DNA of 5,423 nt from the NCBI GenBank assembly GCA_937901055.1, contig CALCGO010000183.1, forward strand, positions 1-5,423, in the 5' to 3' direction. The stretch comes from an uncultured Rhodobacterales bacterium (lineage in GTDB: Bacteria; Pseudomonadota; Alphaproteobacteria; Rhodobacterales; Rhodobacteraceae). Positions 1-5,423 of the stretch are shown piece after piece. Each line of letters opens with the position of its first letter. Positions within the stretch are counted from its first letter, which is position 1. Position numbers and translations under genes: made by a program. Below the pieces are notes generated by a model. The model searched no databases and was not told the origin of the DNA. It saw only the letters and a list, made by a program, of their open reading frames with translations.

Positions 1-433
1 CTCCAATTCGGTGAGCCGTGTCGCGTCCCGCATCTTTTGGCGCCGAACTGGCCGTAGCATCGTAAAAGGGCGGATTGGTAAACACATGATCGAAAGCGGT
101 CGCACGGATAGGGTCTGGCATGTCCAACAGATCACCATCATGCACGAGATATCGCAAACCGTTACCCTCAGCAGTACGCCGTGCGAGGGCCGCATAATCC
201 GGCTGAATTTCCAAACCATGGGCATCCAGCCCCTCAATCCTTTTGCACAAGCAGGCTAGCGCGGTTCCAGCACCACACCCCAGTTCCAACACACTTTGAC
301 CCGCTTTCGCCCCAACCGCTGCCGCAAGAAAAACGGGATCAGTCGCCGCGCGGTATCCAACCTTCGGTTGCCAGATCTTGATTGCGCCGCCCAAGAAATC
401 ATCCTGCGTTAACTGGTCATCGGTAAAACTCAT
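1..433 (-). CDS. tRNA1(Val) adenine-N6 methyltransferase (TrmN6/YfiC-type), 5' part only
   Basis: This is the N-terminal 144 residues of an S-adenosylmethionine-dependent methyltransferase; the gene continues past the left edge. The Rossmann-fold motif I is ELGCGAGTA at residues 50-58. An acidic residue (E75, in GLEI) sits where the ribose of SAM is normally bound, and the catalytic N6-adenine motif NPPFY is at residues 120-124. NPPFY with this short N-terminus (FLGGAIKIWQPKVGYRAATD, residues 13-32) is typical of the family of E. coli TrmN6, which methylates A37 of tRNA1(Val). The tRNA target is inferred from family membership. The ATG at 431-433 overlaps the TGA stop of the upstream DUF2007 gene (ATGA), and I see no strong Shine-Dalgarno sequence before it, so translation is probably coupled. 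A related N6-adenine methyltransferase with another RNA or protein substrate cannot be excluded because the C-terminus is missing. Confidence 0.85.
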   Translation of the reverse strand, partial: MSFTDDQLTQDDFLGGAIKIWQPKVGYRAATDPVFLAAAVGAKAGQSVLELGCGAGTALACLCKRIEGLDAHGLEIQPDYAALARRTAEGNGLRYLVHDGDLLDMPDPIRATAFDHVFTNPPFYDATASSAPKDAGRDTAHRIG

Positions 434-651
434 TTGTTCACCGAAAGCTCGATATCGTTATCTTTAAGGATCGCGCGTGCGAGGAAGTTGTGGGCATCCG
501 CCACCATCAAGCGGCGCGGAAACAATCCGATGCCCCCTTCGAGCACACTCATGTTTACGTCCAGCACAAAGGCCTCTATATCTTCGCCTCGAAGCAATGC
601 GGTCGCGAATGCAATGATCGTCGGGTCGGTGGTTCGCAAGATCTCTTTCAT
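430..651 (-). CDS. DUF2007 domain small protein
   Basis: This small protein has 73 residues from the chosen start and belongs to the DUF2007 family (annotated in databases as a putative prokaryotic signal-transducing protein). Its biochemical role is not established. The recognisable parts are the N-terminal MKEILRTTDPTIIAF, the central FVLDVNMSVLEGGIG and the following FPRRLMV, a layout shared by alphaproteobacterial members. It has no signal peptide or membrane segment, so it is probably cytosolic. There are two in-frame ATGs, at 655-657 (MAMKEIL) and 649-651 (MKEIL). I chose the inner one because family members usually begin M-K-E-[IL]-L-R-T and an AGG lies 8 bases upstream. A CAGG 9 bases before the outer ATG makes that start equally possible. 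The stop overlaps the methyltransferase start by 4 bases, so the two genes form one transcription unit. Confidence 0.85.
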   Translation of the reverse strand: MKEILRTTDPTIIAFATALLRGEDIEAFVLDVNMSVLEGGIGLFPRRLMVADAHNFLARAILKDNDIELSVNK

Positions 652-657
652 GGCCAT

Positions 658-711
658 AACCTAGGGCCTGAGAACAACCGCGTCGAGACCGCAAACAAAG
701 GGAAGATCACA
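658..711. other. divergent intergenic gap between DUF2007 and the prenyl synthase
   Basis: This 54-bp gap lies between two outward-facing start codons. Apart from the ribosome binding sites I see no strong promoter in it. The best candidate for the plus strand, TTCGCA (633-638) and CATAAC (655-660) with a 16-base spacer, lies mostly inside the DUF2007 coding region and matches four of six bases in each box. No convincing minus-strand promoter was seen. Confidence 0.4.
699..703 (+). promoter_or_regulatory. Shine-Dalgarno of the polyprenyl synthase gene
   Basis: AGGGA lies 8 bases before the ATG at 712. It decides the start of a reading frame that is open back to 490, and the resulting N-terminus (MSGTTGPFERMQSVL) matches the usual length of the family. 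Confidence 0.65.
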
Positions 712-1704
712 ATGTCGGGAACTACCGGACCATTTGAGCGAATGCAAAGCGTACTCGCCGACGATATGAACGCGGTAAACACATTAATCCGCGCGCGCAT
801 GGCCAGCGAACACGCACCGCGCATCCCCGAAGTTACCGCGCATCTGGTCGAGGCAGGCGGTAAACGCTTGCGCCCCATGTTAACGTTGGCCGCCGCACGA
901 ATGTGCGGTTACGACGGCGAGGATCACGTAAAACTGGCCGCAACCGTTGAGTTCATCCACACTGCAACCCTTCTTCATGATGATGTCGTTGATGAAAGTG
1001 GCCAGCGGCGTGGTCGGCCCACCGCAAACCTTTTGTGGGACAACAAATCCTCCATTTTGGTCGGGGATTACCTATTTGCGCGGTCGTTCCAATTGATGGT
1101 GGAAACCGGTCGTCTAAAAGTTTTGGATATTTTGGCGAACGCTTCAGCTGTTATTGCTGAAGGTGAGGTTCTTCAACTTACTGCGGCACAAAATTTGGCG
1201 ACGACAGAAGAGATTTACCTTCAAGTTGTTCGCGGAAAAACCGCGGCGCTATTTGCTGCTGCGTGCGAAGTTGGCGGCGAAGTTGCTGATGCCCCACAGG
1301 AGCAGATCGACGCGCTGCATGCGTATGGTGATGCACTGGGTATCAGTTTCCAAATCGTCGATGATTTGTTGGATTACGGCGGTGCAAGTGCGTCGCTTGG
1401 GAAAAACACGGGCGATGATTTCCGCGAATGCAAGCTGACGATGCCTGTTATTTTGGCAATCGCCAAAGCCGAAACGATGGAGCGCGCCTTCTGGGTTCGT
1501 ACGATCGAAAAAGGCAAACAGGAAGACGGCGACCTTGAACATGCGATGAAGCTGATGGCCAAGTACAACACGTTAGAAGAAACGCGCCTTAAAGCGTTGG
1601 ACTGGGCGAATACGGCTAAGGCTGCTTTGGGCCCAATTCCCGAAAGCGAATTGCGTGATCTTTTAGAAGAACTCGCCGATTTCGTGGTATCACGGATCGT
1701 CTAG
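712..1704 (+). CDS. long-chain polyprenyl (probably decaprenyl) diphosphate synthase
   Basis: This is a 330-residue trans-prenyltransferase of the IspB/DdsA type. It adds IPP units to an allylic primer such as FPP, making the all-trans side chain of ubiquinone in the cytosol. Visible motifs are GGKRLRP at 49-55 (IPP binding), the first aspartate-rich motif DDVVD at 90-94 followed by RRGRPT (99-104), GDYL at 118-121, and the second aspartate-rich motif DDLLD at 217-221 followed by GDDFREC. Alanine at position 85, five residues before the first motif, is the small residue expected of long-chain enzymes. Decaprenyl is inferred because most alphaproteobacteria make ubiquinone-10; octaprenyl or another length is possible. 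The length is normal and all catalytic motifs are intact. The frame is open upstream to 490, but that part lies antisense to DUF2007 and is not family-like. The gene diverges from DUF2007 and converges with ispE, sharing a CTAG stop palindrome. Confidence 0.93.
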   Translation: MSGTTGPFERMQSVLADDMNAVNTLIRARMASEHAPRIPEVTAHLVEAGGKRLRPMLTLAAARMCGYDGEDHVKLAATVEFIHTATLLHDDVVDESGQRRGRPTANLLWDNKSSILVGDYLFARSFQLMVETGRLKVLDILANASAVIAEGEVLQLTAAQNLATTEEIYLQVVRGKTAALFAAACEVGGEVADAPQEQIDALHAYGDALGISFQIVDDLLDYGGASASLGKNTGDDFRECKLTMPVILAIAKAETMERAFWVRTIEKGKQEDGDLEHAMKLMAKYNTLEETRLKALDWANTAKAALGPIPESELRDLLEELADFVVSRIV

Positions 1705-2528
1705 ACTTCGGCGGAAACAACCCACCATGTTGGATTAGTTTCACGAATTTCGCTAACCGCTTCAAACGCATCTACTTCTGATTCATACAGCCCGAAACAT
1801 GTGCCACCAGAACCGCTCATACGACTTAACGCACAATTTCGCGTCGCAAATATCGCATCGAGAACATCCGAAATAACCGGGCAGTCCTCTATTGCCGCCG
1901 TTTGCATATCGTTTCGCTGCGCTCTCAGATAGTCAAACAGGGTTTCGACGGTAGGAAAGCGTTCAGGAATATCCGACAGACCGGAGTTGTTGCGCGACGC
2001 CAACGCCCCAAACACCGCGCCCGTTTCTACGCCCTGCCCGGCATTCACCAAAACAATCCAAAATTTGGGCATCGCGGGTAGCGGCGCCAATTCCTCGCCA
2101 ATACCGGACATACGTGCCGGAATTTGTGCCATACATACCGGCACATCAGCCCCAAGGTCAGTTAACGCTTCCAGAGGCGGCAGATCAACATTCCACAAAT
2201 CGGATAGTAGCCGGATTGCCGCTGCTGCATCGGCAGAACCACCGCCAATGCCGGACGCCACCGGAAGGTTTTTGCAAAGCCGCAGCGTTGCCCCCTTGCC
2301 TGACAATGTCCGCGCCGCCCGCACCACAAGATTACCCTCACCAGCATCCAGTTCGGCACCAAAAGGCCCGTCAATTTCCAACGTCAAATTATCGGATTCG
2401 GTAGCTTCAAGCATATCCCCTACCGCCGGAAAAACCACTAGGGAGTCGAGCAAATGCATACCGTCCGCACGCTGACCCGTAACATGTAGGCAAAGGTTTA
2501 CCTTGGCCCGAGCCAGCTGTCCGCGCAT
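1701..2528 (-). CDS. ispE: 4-diphosphocytidyl-2-C-methyl-D-erythritol kinase
   Basis: This 275-residue GHMP kinase carries out the ATP-dependent phosphorylation of the 2-hydroxyl of CDP-methylerythritol in the MEP pathway to IPP and DMAPP, in the cytosol. Visible motifs are AKVNLCLHVTG from residue 8 with the catalytic-pocket lysine K9, the GHMP glycine loop LPVASGIGGGSADAA (88-102), LGADVPV with the probable catalytic base D128, and the C-terminal SRMSGSGGTCFGLY (235-248). The length is slightly below the E. coli enzyme and complete. One oddity is that the usual G-Y-H of the substrate site reads GMH (23-25), so methionine replaces the tyrosine that in E. coli IspE (Y25) stacks on the cytosine. 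V167-E-T-G-A-V-F173 also lacks the prolines of the E. coli counterpart. The ATG is fused to the TPR gene stop (TAATG). A GAGGAA 11 bases upstream, inside the TPR gene, could serve as ribosome binding site. Confidence 0.95.
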   Translation of the reverse strand: MRGQLARAKVNLCLHVTGQRADGMHLLDSLVVFPAVGDMLEATESDNLTLEIDGPFGAELDAGEGNLVVRAARTLSGKGATLRLCKNLPVASGIGGGSADAAAAIRLLSDLWNVDLPPLEALTDLGADVPVCMAQIPARMSGIGEELAPLPAMPKFWIVLVNAGQGVETGAVFGALASRNNSGLSDIPERFPTVETLFDYLRAQRNDMQTAAIEDCPVISDVLDAIFATRNCALSRMSGSGGTCFGLYESEVDAFEAVSEIRETNPTWWVVSAEV

Positions 2529-4210
2529 TAGTTCGCGGCTTCCTCGGCCAGAACAACATTCAGGCCAACATCCAGCTTGCGCTTGATCCGTTCCAATTCC
2601 TCGGGTGCGGGATCAAATGAAATCGCACGCCGCCACTGGAACTCGGCCTCAAGTTTACGGCCAACCATCCAAAGGACATCGCCCAAGTGGTCGTTCACAA
2701 TGGGGTCAACGGGCAGCAATTCAACGGCACGCTCCATTGGAGCGACGGCCTCTTCGAATTTGCCGACGCGGTACAATACCCAACCCAGAGAATCCGTTAT
2801 GTACCCGTTCGACGGCATCCCCGCGACCGCCGTTTCAATCATCGCTTGCGCTTCTTCGAACTTTATTCCCATCTCGATATAAGAGTAGGCCAAGTAGTTC
2901 AAAACAAACGGTTGATCGGGTGACAACTCCAACGCGCGGCGTAAATCTTTTTCGGCGGCAGGCCAATTCTTCAAACGCTCAAAGCCGATGCCACGCGTAT
3001 AATACAGCACCCAATGTTGCGACCCAAATTCGTCGACATTCTCGATCGCTTGCGTATACGCCTCTACCGAACTTTCGAAATTCTCAACACCTCGATAGAT
3101 ATCGCCAAGGGCATTCAGCACCAGAACATCATCGGGAAAACTATTCGCCAGGTCGACGAGAATTTCCGTCGCACCATCGGTATCGCCAGCAGCCCGCGAA
3201 GCCTCGGCACGGCCAATTTCGGCTTCCTTAAACGAAGGGGAATCCTCAGGAATGCGCCCGTATGCTTCCTCTGCCAAATTGAATTGGTCTTCCAGCTCCA
3301 GCAATTCGGCAACGAGCAACGAGGCATCAACAAAATCGGGCCGCAAATGTTGTGCAAGCCGCGCGTAAAACAGCGCTGTGCGGTCAGGCTCTCCGCGGCT
3401 TAGCGCATCGGCCAATGTGACGAATGCTTCGGACATCCCGTAGGCCGGCGCGCCAACCTGCGTAAAGCTCGGTGCCGCGCCCCGAGCGACTTCGTCGCGC
3501 AACGCAATAAGTTTCTCGTCGCGAAATCCACGCTCGATTGCACCGTCCAAAACCTGCAAGGCCTCGTCGTTGCGACCAAGTTCTGAAAGAACCTCCACAT
3601 GAATAACAATGCTGTCACGGTTCAAATGCAATGCACCGTCGCCATTACCGCCCAGAATTTCGGCCGCCGCTTCGAAATCGCCCAGATACGCTTGCGCCAA
3701 CCCTTTATGGTACTGCCCGTATATAGTTAACGTGTCATTTTCCGACATCGTATCAAAAGCTTTCAAGCCAGTTTTGATATCGCCAGCGCCAACCTTAACC
3801 CATGCATCCAATAGCCCCCACAAAAGCGGTGACAGGTGTTCTTGATTAAGCTCAATCGCAGTTAGCGCAGACTCGTAATCGCCTTTGTCGGCAAAATCGG
3901 TCATCGCGACGAGGTCGACAAAAACGTCTGACTGGTTATTCGCGCGCATCACATGCGCGATTCCAGCGGCAGATCTAAAATCGCCTGCGGCTACAAAAGA
4001 AATCATGGCACTTTTTTTAAGGCGCACATTCACAGGGTCTGCGGCCATCGCACGAACGTAATATCGTGCGGCGGCATTAAAGCTCCCATGCTCAAACGCA
4101 CGGTTAGCGGCCAGATACGGGCCGGCTAAACCTTGTGAAAACACTGGCGTAACAGCCGCGCCCAAAAAACTGACGCCGAGGATTAGGGCCTTGAAAAAGC
4201 GTTTATCCAT
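2528..4210 (-). CDS. exported tetratricopeptide repeat protein
   Basis: This is a 560-residue protein of unknown specific role. Residues 1-25 form a Sec signal peptide: basic MDKR, a hydrophobic stretch to about residue 20, and a likely cut after VFS before Q26. There is no lipobox cysteine and no second membrane segment, so a periplasmic location is inferred. The rest is helical and rich in TPR-like units. The clearest are about 32-61 (YLAANRAFEHGSFNAAARYY), 363-392, 401-433, 435-468, 470-502 and 504-535. The last two carry the well-conserved TDSLGWVLYRVGKFEEA and NDHLGDVLWMVGRKLEAEFQWRRA. TPR arrays bind protein partners, and no catalytic domain is visible. The start is supported by AGGAG 10 bases before the ATG and by the signal peptide following directly. 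Its TAA overlaps the ispE ATG. I recall the same pairing in other Rhodobacterales. Nothing in the sequence links its activity to isoprenoids. Confidence 0.9.
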   Translation of the reverse strand: MDKRFFKALILGVSFLGAAVTPVFSQGLAGPYLAANRAFEHGSFNAAARYYVRAMAADPVNVRLKKSAMISFVAAGDFRSAAGIAHVMRANNQSDVFVDLVAMTDFADKGDYESALTAIELNQEHLSPLLWGLLDAWVKVGAGDIKTGLKAFDTMSENDTLTIYGQYHKGLAQAYLGDFEAAAEILGGNGDGALHLNRDSIVIHVEVLSELGRNDEALQVLDGAIERGFRDEKLIALRDEVARGAAPSFTQVGAPAYGMSEAFVTLADALSRGEPDRTALFYARLAQHLRPDFVDASLLVAELLELEDQFNLAEEAYGRIPEDSPSFKEAEIGRAEASRAAGDTDGATEILVDLANSFPDDVLVLNALGDIYRGVENFESSVEAYTQAIENVDEFGSQHWVLYYTRGIGFERLKNWPAAEKDLRRALELSPDQPFVLNYLAYSYIEMGIKFEEAQAMIETAVAGMPSNGYITDSLGWVLYRVGKFEEAVAPMERAVELLPVDPIVNDHLGDVLWMVGRKLEAEFQWRRAISFDPAPEELERIKRKLDVGLNVVLAEEAAN

Positions 4211-4220
4211 AAATCGGATG

Positions 4221-4225
4221 CTCCT
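4221..4225 (-). promoter_or_regulatory. Shine-Dalgarno of the TPR gene
   Basis: On the minus strand AGGAG lies 10 bases before the ATG at 4208-4210. It fixes the start immediately before the signal peptide. It partly overlaps the 3' arm of a small inverted repeat (4224-4229 with 4240-4245). Confidence 0.6.
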
Positions 4226-4245
4226 GAAATGTCTTCACGTTTCAG
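4224..4245 (-). repeat. inverted repeat in the TPR gene leader
   Basis: CTGAAA and TTTCAG form a perfect 6-bp inverted repeat around a 10-base loop in the untranslated leader. The downstream arm shares its last two bases with the AGGAG ribosome binding site. The stem has only two G-C pairs, so it is weak and may be chance. Confidence 0.25.
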
Positions 4246-4247
4246 CG

Positions 4248-4276
4248 AACGTATGCGCCACGCTCGCAGGATTCAA
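4248..4276 (-). promoter_or_regulatory. weak sigma70-like promoter candidate for TPR-ispE
   Basis: On the minus strand TTGAAT (4271-4276) and TACGTT (4248-4253) are separated by 17 bases, about 40 bases before the TPR start. They match the consensus at four and three of six positions, which is weak. The position, between an upstream terminator-like hairpin and the start codon, is what makes it plausible. A GATTC (GANTC, the CcrM methylation site of alphaproteobacteria) at 4270-4274 overlaps the -35 element. Confidence 0.25.
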
Positions 4277-4309
4277 TCACAACACTAAAGAACATTACCA
4301 AATGTGATC

Positions 4310-4331
4310 AAATCGAGGGCTGACCCTCGAT
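4310..4331 (-). terminator. terminator-like hairpin after the ETF-QO gene
   Basis: A perfect 8-bp stem (ATCGAGGG with CCCTCGAT, arms 4324-4331 and 4312-4319) closes a 4-base loop, starting six bases after the ETF-QO stop codon. On the minus strand it is followed only by a short run of T. Position and stem support an intrinsic terminator for ETF-QO; the poor T tract suggests leaky or Rho-aided termination. On the plus strand there is no T tract. Confidence 0.5.
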
Positions 4332-4337
4332 AAAACC

Positions 4338-5423
4338 TTACATGTTCGGATAATTTGGCCCCTCGCCACCTTGCGGCGTAACCCAAGTGATATTTTGACT
4401 TGGGTCTTTGATATCACAAGTTTTACAGTGCACACAGTTCTGCGCATTGATCTGGAAGCGTGGATTCGATCCGTCCTCGTCACGCAAAATTTCATAAACG
4501 CCTGCTGGACAGTACCGCTGTGCCGGTTCCGCGAATTCCGGCAAGTTGACATTTATCGGCAGGTCCGGATCGGCCAGCACCAAATGGCACGGTTGTTCTT
4601 CTGCATGGTTGGTGGCCGAGAAGCTGACGTTGGTCAGGCGGTCAAAACTGAGCTTTCCATCCGGCTTCGGGTAGTCCAAAACTTTGTGATCCGCTGCTTT
4701 GCCGGTCGCCGCTGCATCAGTTTTCCCATGACTAAGCGTACCCAAAGGATTCCATCCGGTCAGATTGGCTACCCACATGTCAAACCCACCGAGGGCGAGT
4801 GACATCAGCATGCCAAACTTCGACCACAACGGTTTAACGTTCCGAACACGCTTCAAATCTTTGGCGATTGGACCAGACTTAACGTCCGCATCATATGCGG
4901 TAAGCTCGTCACCCGACCGTCCTGCCTTTATCGCTTCGACCGCAGCTTCCGCAGCTGCTTTGCCCGAAAGCATCGCGTTATGGTTACCCTTGATGCGCGG
5001 AACATTCATGAAGCCCGCCGAACAGCCCAGCAACGCTCCACCTGGGAACGATAGTTTCGGGATTGACTGCCAGCCACCTTCCGTAATTGCACGCGCTCCG
5101 TATGCAACGCGTTTGCCGCCCTCAAGCATGTCGGCAATGGCTGGATGATGTTTGAAACGCTGGAATTCCATGTAAGGAAACAGGTGCGGGTTTTTGTAGT
5201 TCAGATGGACCACAAACCCAACATAAACCTGATTGTTTTCAAGGTGGTAAACAAACGATCCGCCACCAGCGTTACCACCCAAAGGCCAGCCCATAGTGTG
5301 GGTTACTTGGCCCTCTTTATGGTTTTCCGGTTTAATCTCCCAAATCTCTTTCATGCCCAGACCATATTTCTGAACGTCTGAACCAGACTGAAGGTCGTAT
5401 TTTGCGATCACTTGTTTGGATAA
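4338..5423 (-). CDS. electron transfer flavoprotein-ubiquinone oxidoreductase, C-terminal part
   Basis: The C-terminal 361 residues of ETF-QO are visible; the N-terminal FAD Rossmann segment (roughly a third of a protein of about 550 residues) lies beyond the right edge. The frame is open to the edge, beginning LSKQVIAKYDL, so the GTG at 5409-5411 is an internal valine and not a start. The enzyme passes electrons from reduced ETF, for instance from acyl-CoA dehydrogenases, to ubiquinone at the inner membrane. Diagnostic features are GWPLGGNAGGGSFVYH and the FAD-binding stretch GCSAGFMNVPRIKGNHNAM. Four 4Fe-4S cysteines are present at visible residues 305, 330, 333 and 336 (CPAGVYE ... CVHCKTC), and the C-terminus is the classical GEGPNYPNM. 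All four cluster cysteines are present, so the visible part looks functional. It ends 127 bp before the TPR start and is followed by a terminator-like hairpin, so it is probably a separate unit. Confidence 0.95.
   Translation of the reverse strand, partial: LSKQVIAKYDLQSGSDVQKYGLGMKEIWEIKPENHKEGQVTHTMGWPLGGNAGGGSFVYHLENNQVYVGFVVHLNYKNPHLFPYMEFQRFKHHPAIADMLEGGKRVAYGARAITEGGWQSIPKLSFPGGALLGCSAGFMNVPRIKGNHNAMLSGKAAAEAAVEAIKAGRSGDELTAYDADVKSGPIAKDLKRVRNVKPLWSKFGMLMSLALGGFDMWVANLTGWNPLGTLSHGKTDAAATGKAADHKVLDYPKPDGKLSFDRLTNVSFSATNHAEEQPCHLVLADPDLPINVNLPEFAEPAQRYCPAGVYEILRDEDGSNPRFQINAQNCVHCKTCDIKDPSQNITWVTPQGGEGPNYPNM

Noticed and set aside
490..711. In-frame upstream extension of the prenyl synthase (74 extra residues from an ATG at 490)
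   Set aside because: It lies antisense to the DUF2007 coding region, has no family-like sequence, and the ATG at 712 has a good ribosome binding site and gives the normal family length.
1987..2475. 162-residue open frame on the plus strand, antisense to ispE
   Set aside because: Its composition is what the opposite strand of a coding gene gives, with no recognisable motif, while ispE on the other strand has all family motifs.
2605..3231. 208-residue open frame on the plus strand, antisense to the TPR gene
   Set aside because: It is low in structure and rich in Arg, Ser and Pro, typical of an antisense shadow; the TPR protein is clearly the real product.
4012..4018. Run of seven T, read as A7 in the TPR gene, as a possible slippage or phase-variation site
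   Set aside because: It encodes an ordinary Leu-Lys-Lys-Ser within the TPR region, does not fit the X XXY YYZ slippery pattern, and seven bases is short for phase variation.
5409..5411. GTG as a possible start of ETF-QO
   Set aside because: The frame stays open to the window edge with family-like residues (LSKQ before VIAKYDL), so this codon is an internal valine.
1..5423. Search by eye for CRISPR repeats, insertion sequence ends, tRNA genes and toxin-antitoxin or defence genes
   Set aside because: No regular direct repeats, transposase-like frames, cloverleaf sequences or unassigned gene pairs were seen; coding genes fill nearly the whole window.

Overview
The window reads as ordinary alphaproteobacterial chromosome, most likely from the Rhodobacterales/roseobacter group. 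This rests on protein style and gene order: ETF-ubiquinone oxidoreductase, exported TPR protein, ispE, a long-chain polyprenyl diphosphate synthase, a DUF2007 protein and a TrmN6-type methyltransferase. It is an inference from memory of such genomes, not a search result. Base composition is moderate, with no obvious break in codon style between genes. I see no mobile element, phage gene, CRISPR array, tRNA or rRNA.

Layout, left to right. (1) 1-657 on the minus strand: the 5' part of a tRNA m6A methyltransferase gene that runs off the left edge, preceded by a small DUF2007 gene that overlaps it by ATGA. (2) 658-711: a 54-bp divergent gap. (3) 712-1704 on the plus strand: polyprenyl (probably decaprenyl) diphosphate synthase. 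(4) 1701-4210 on the minus strand: an exported TPR protein gene followed by ispE, joined by a TAATG overlap. The ispE and prenyl synthase genes converge and share one CTAG palindrome as both stop codons. (5) 4211-4337: a 127-bp gap with a terminator-like hairpin, a weak promoter candidate and a leader hairpin. (6) 4338 to the right edge on the minus strand: the 3' two thirds of ETF-QO.

Functionally, three of the six genes bear on isoprenoids and quinones. IspE makes an intermediate on the way to IPP/DMAPP, the prenyl synthase builds the quinone side chain, and ETF-QO delivers electrons to ubiquinone. The exported TPR protein and the DUF2007 protein are the least understood members. I did not find a convincing undescribed system. 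The points most worth a second look are the shared CTAG stops, a Tyr-to-Met change in the IspE substrate-binding motif, and the tight coupling of the TPR gene to ispE.
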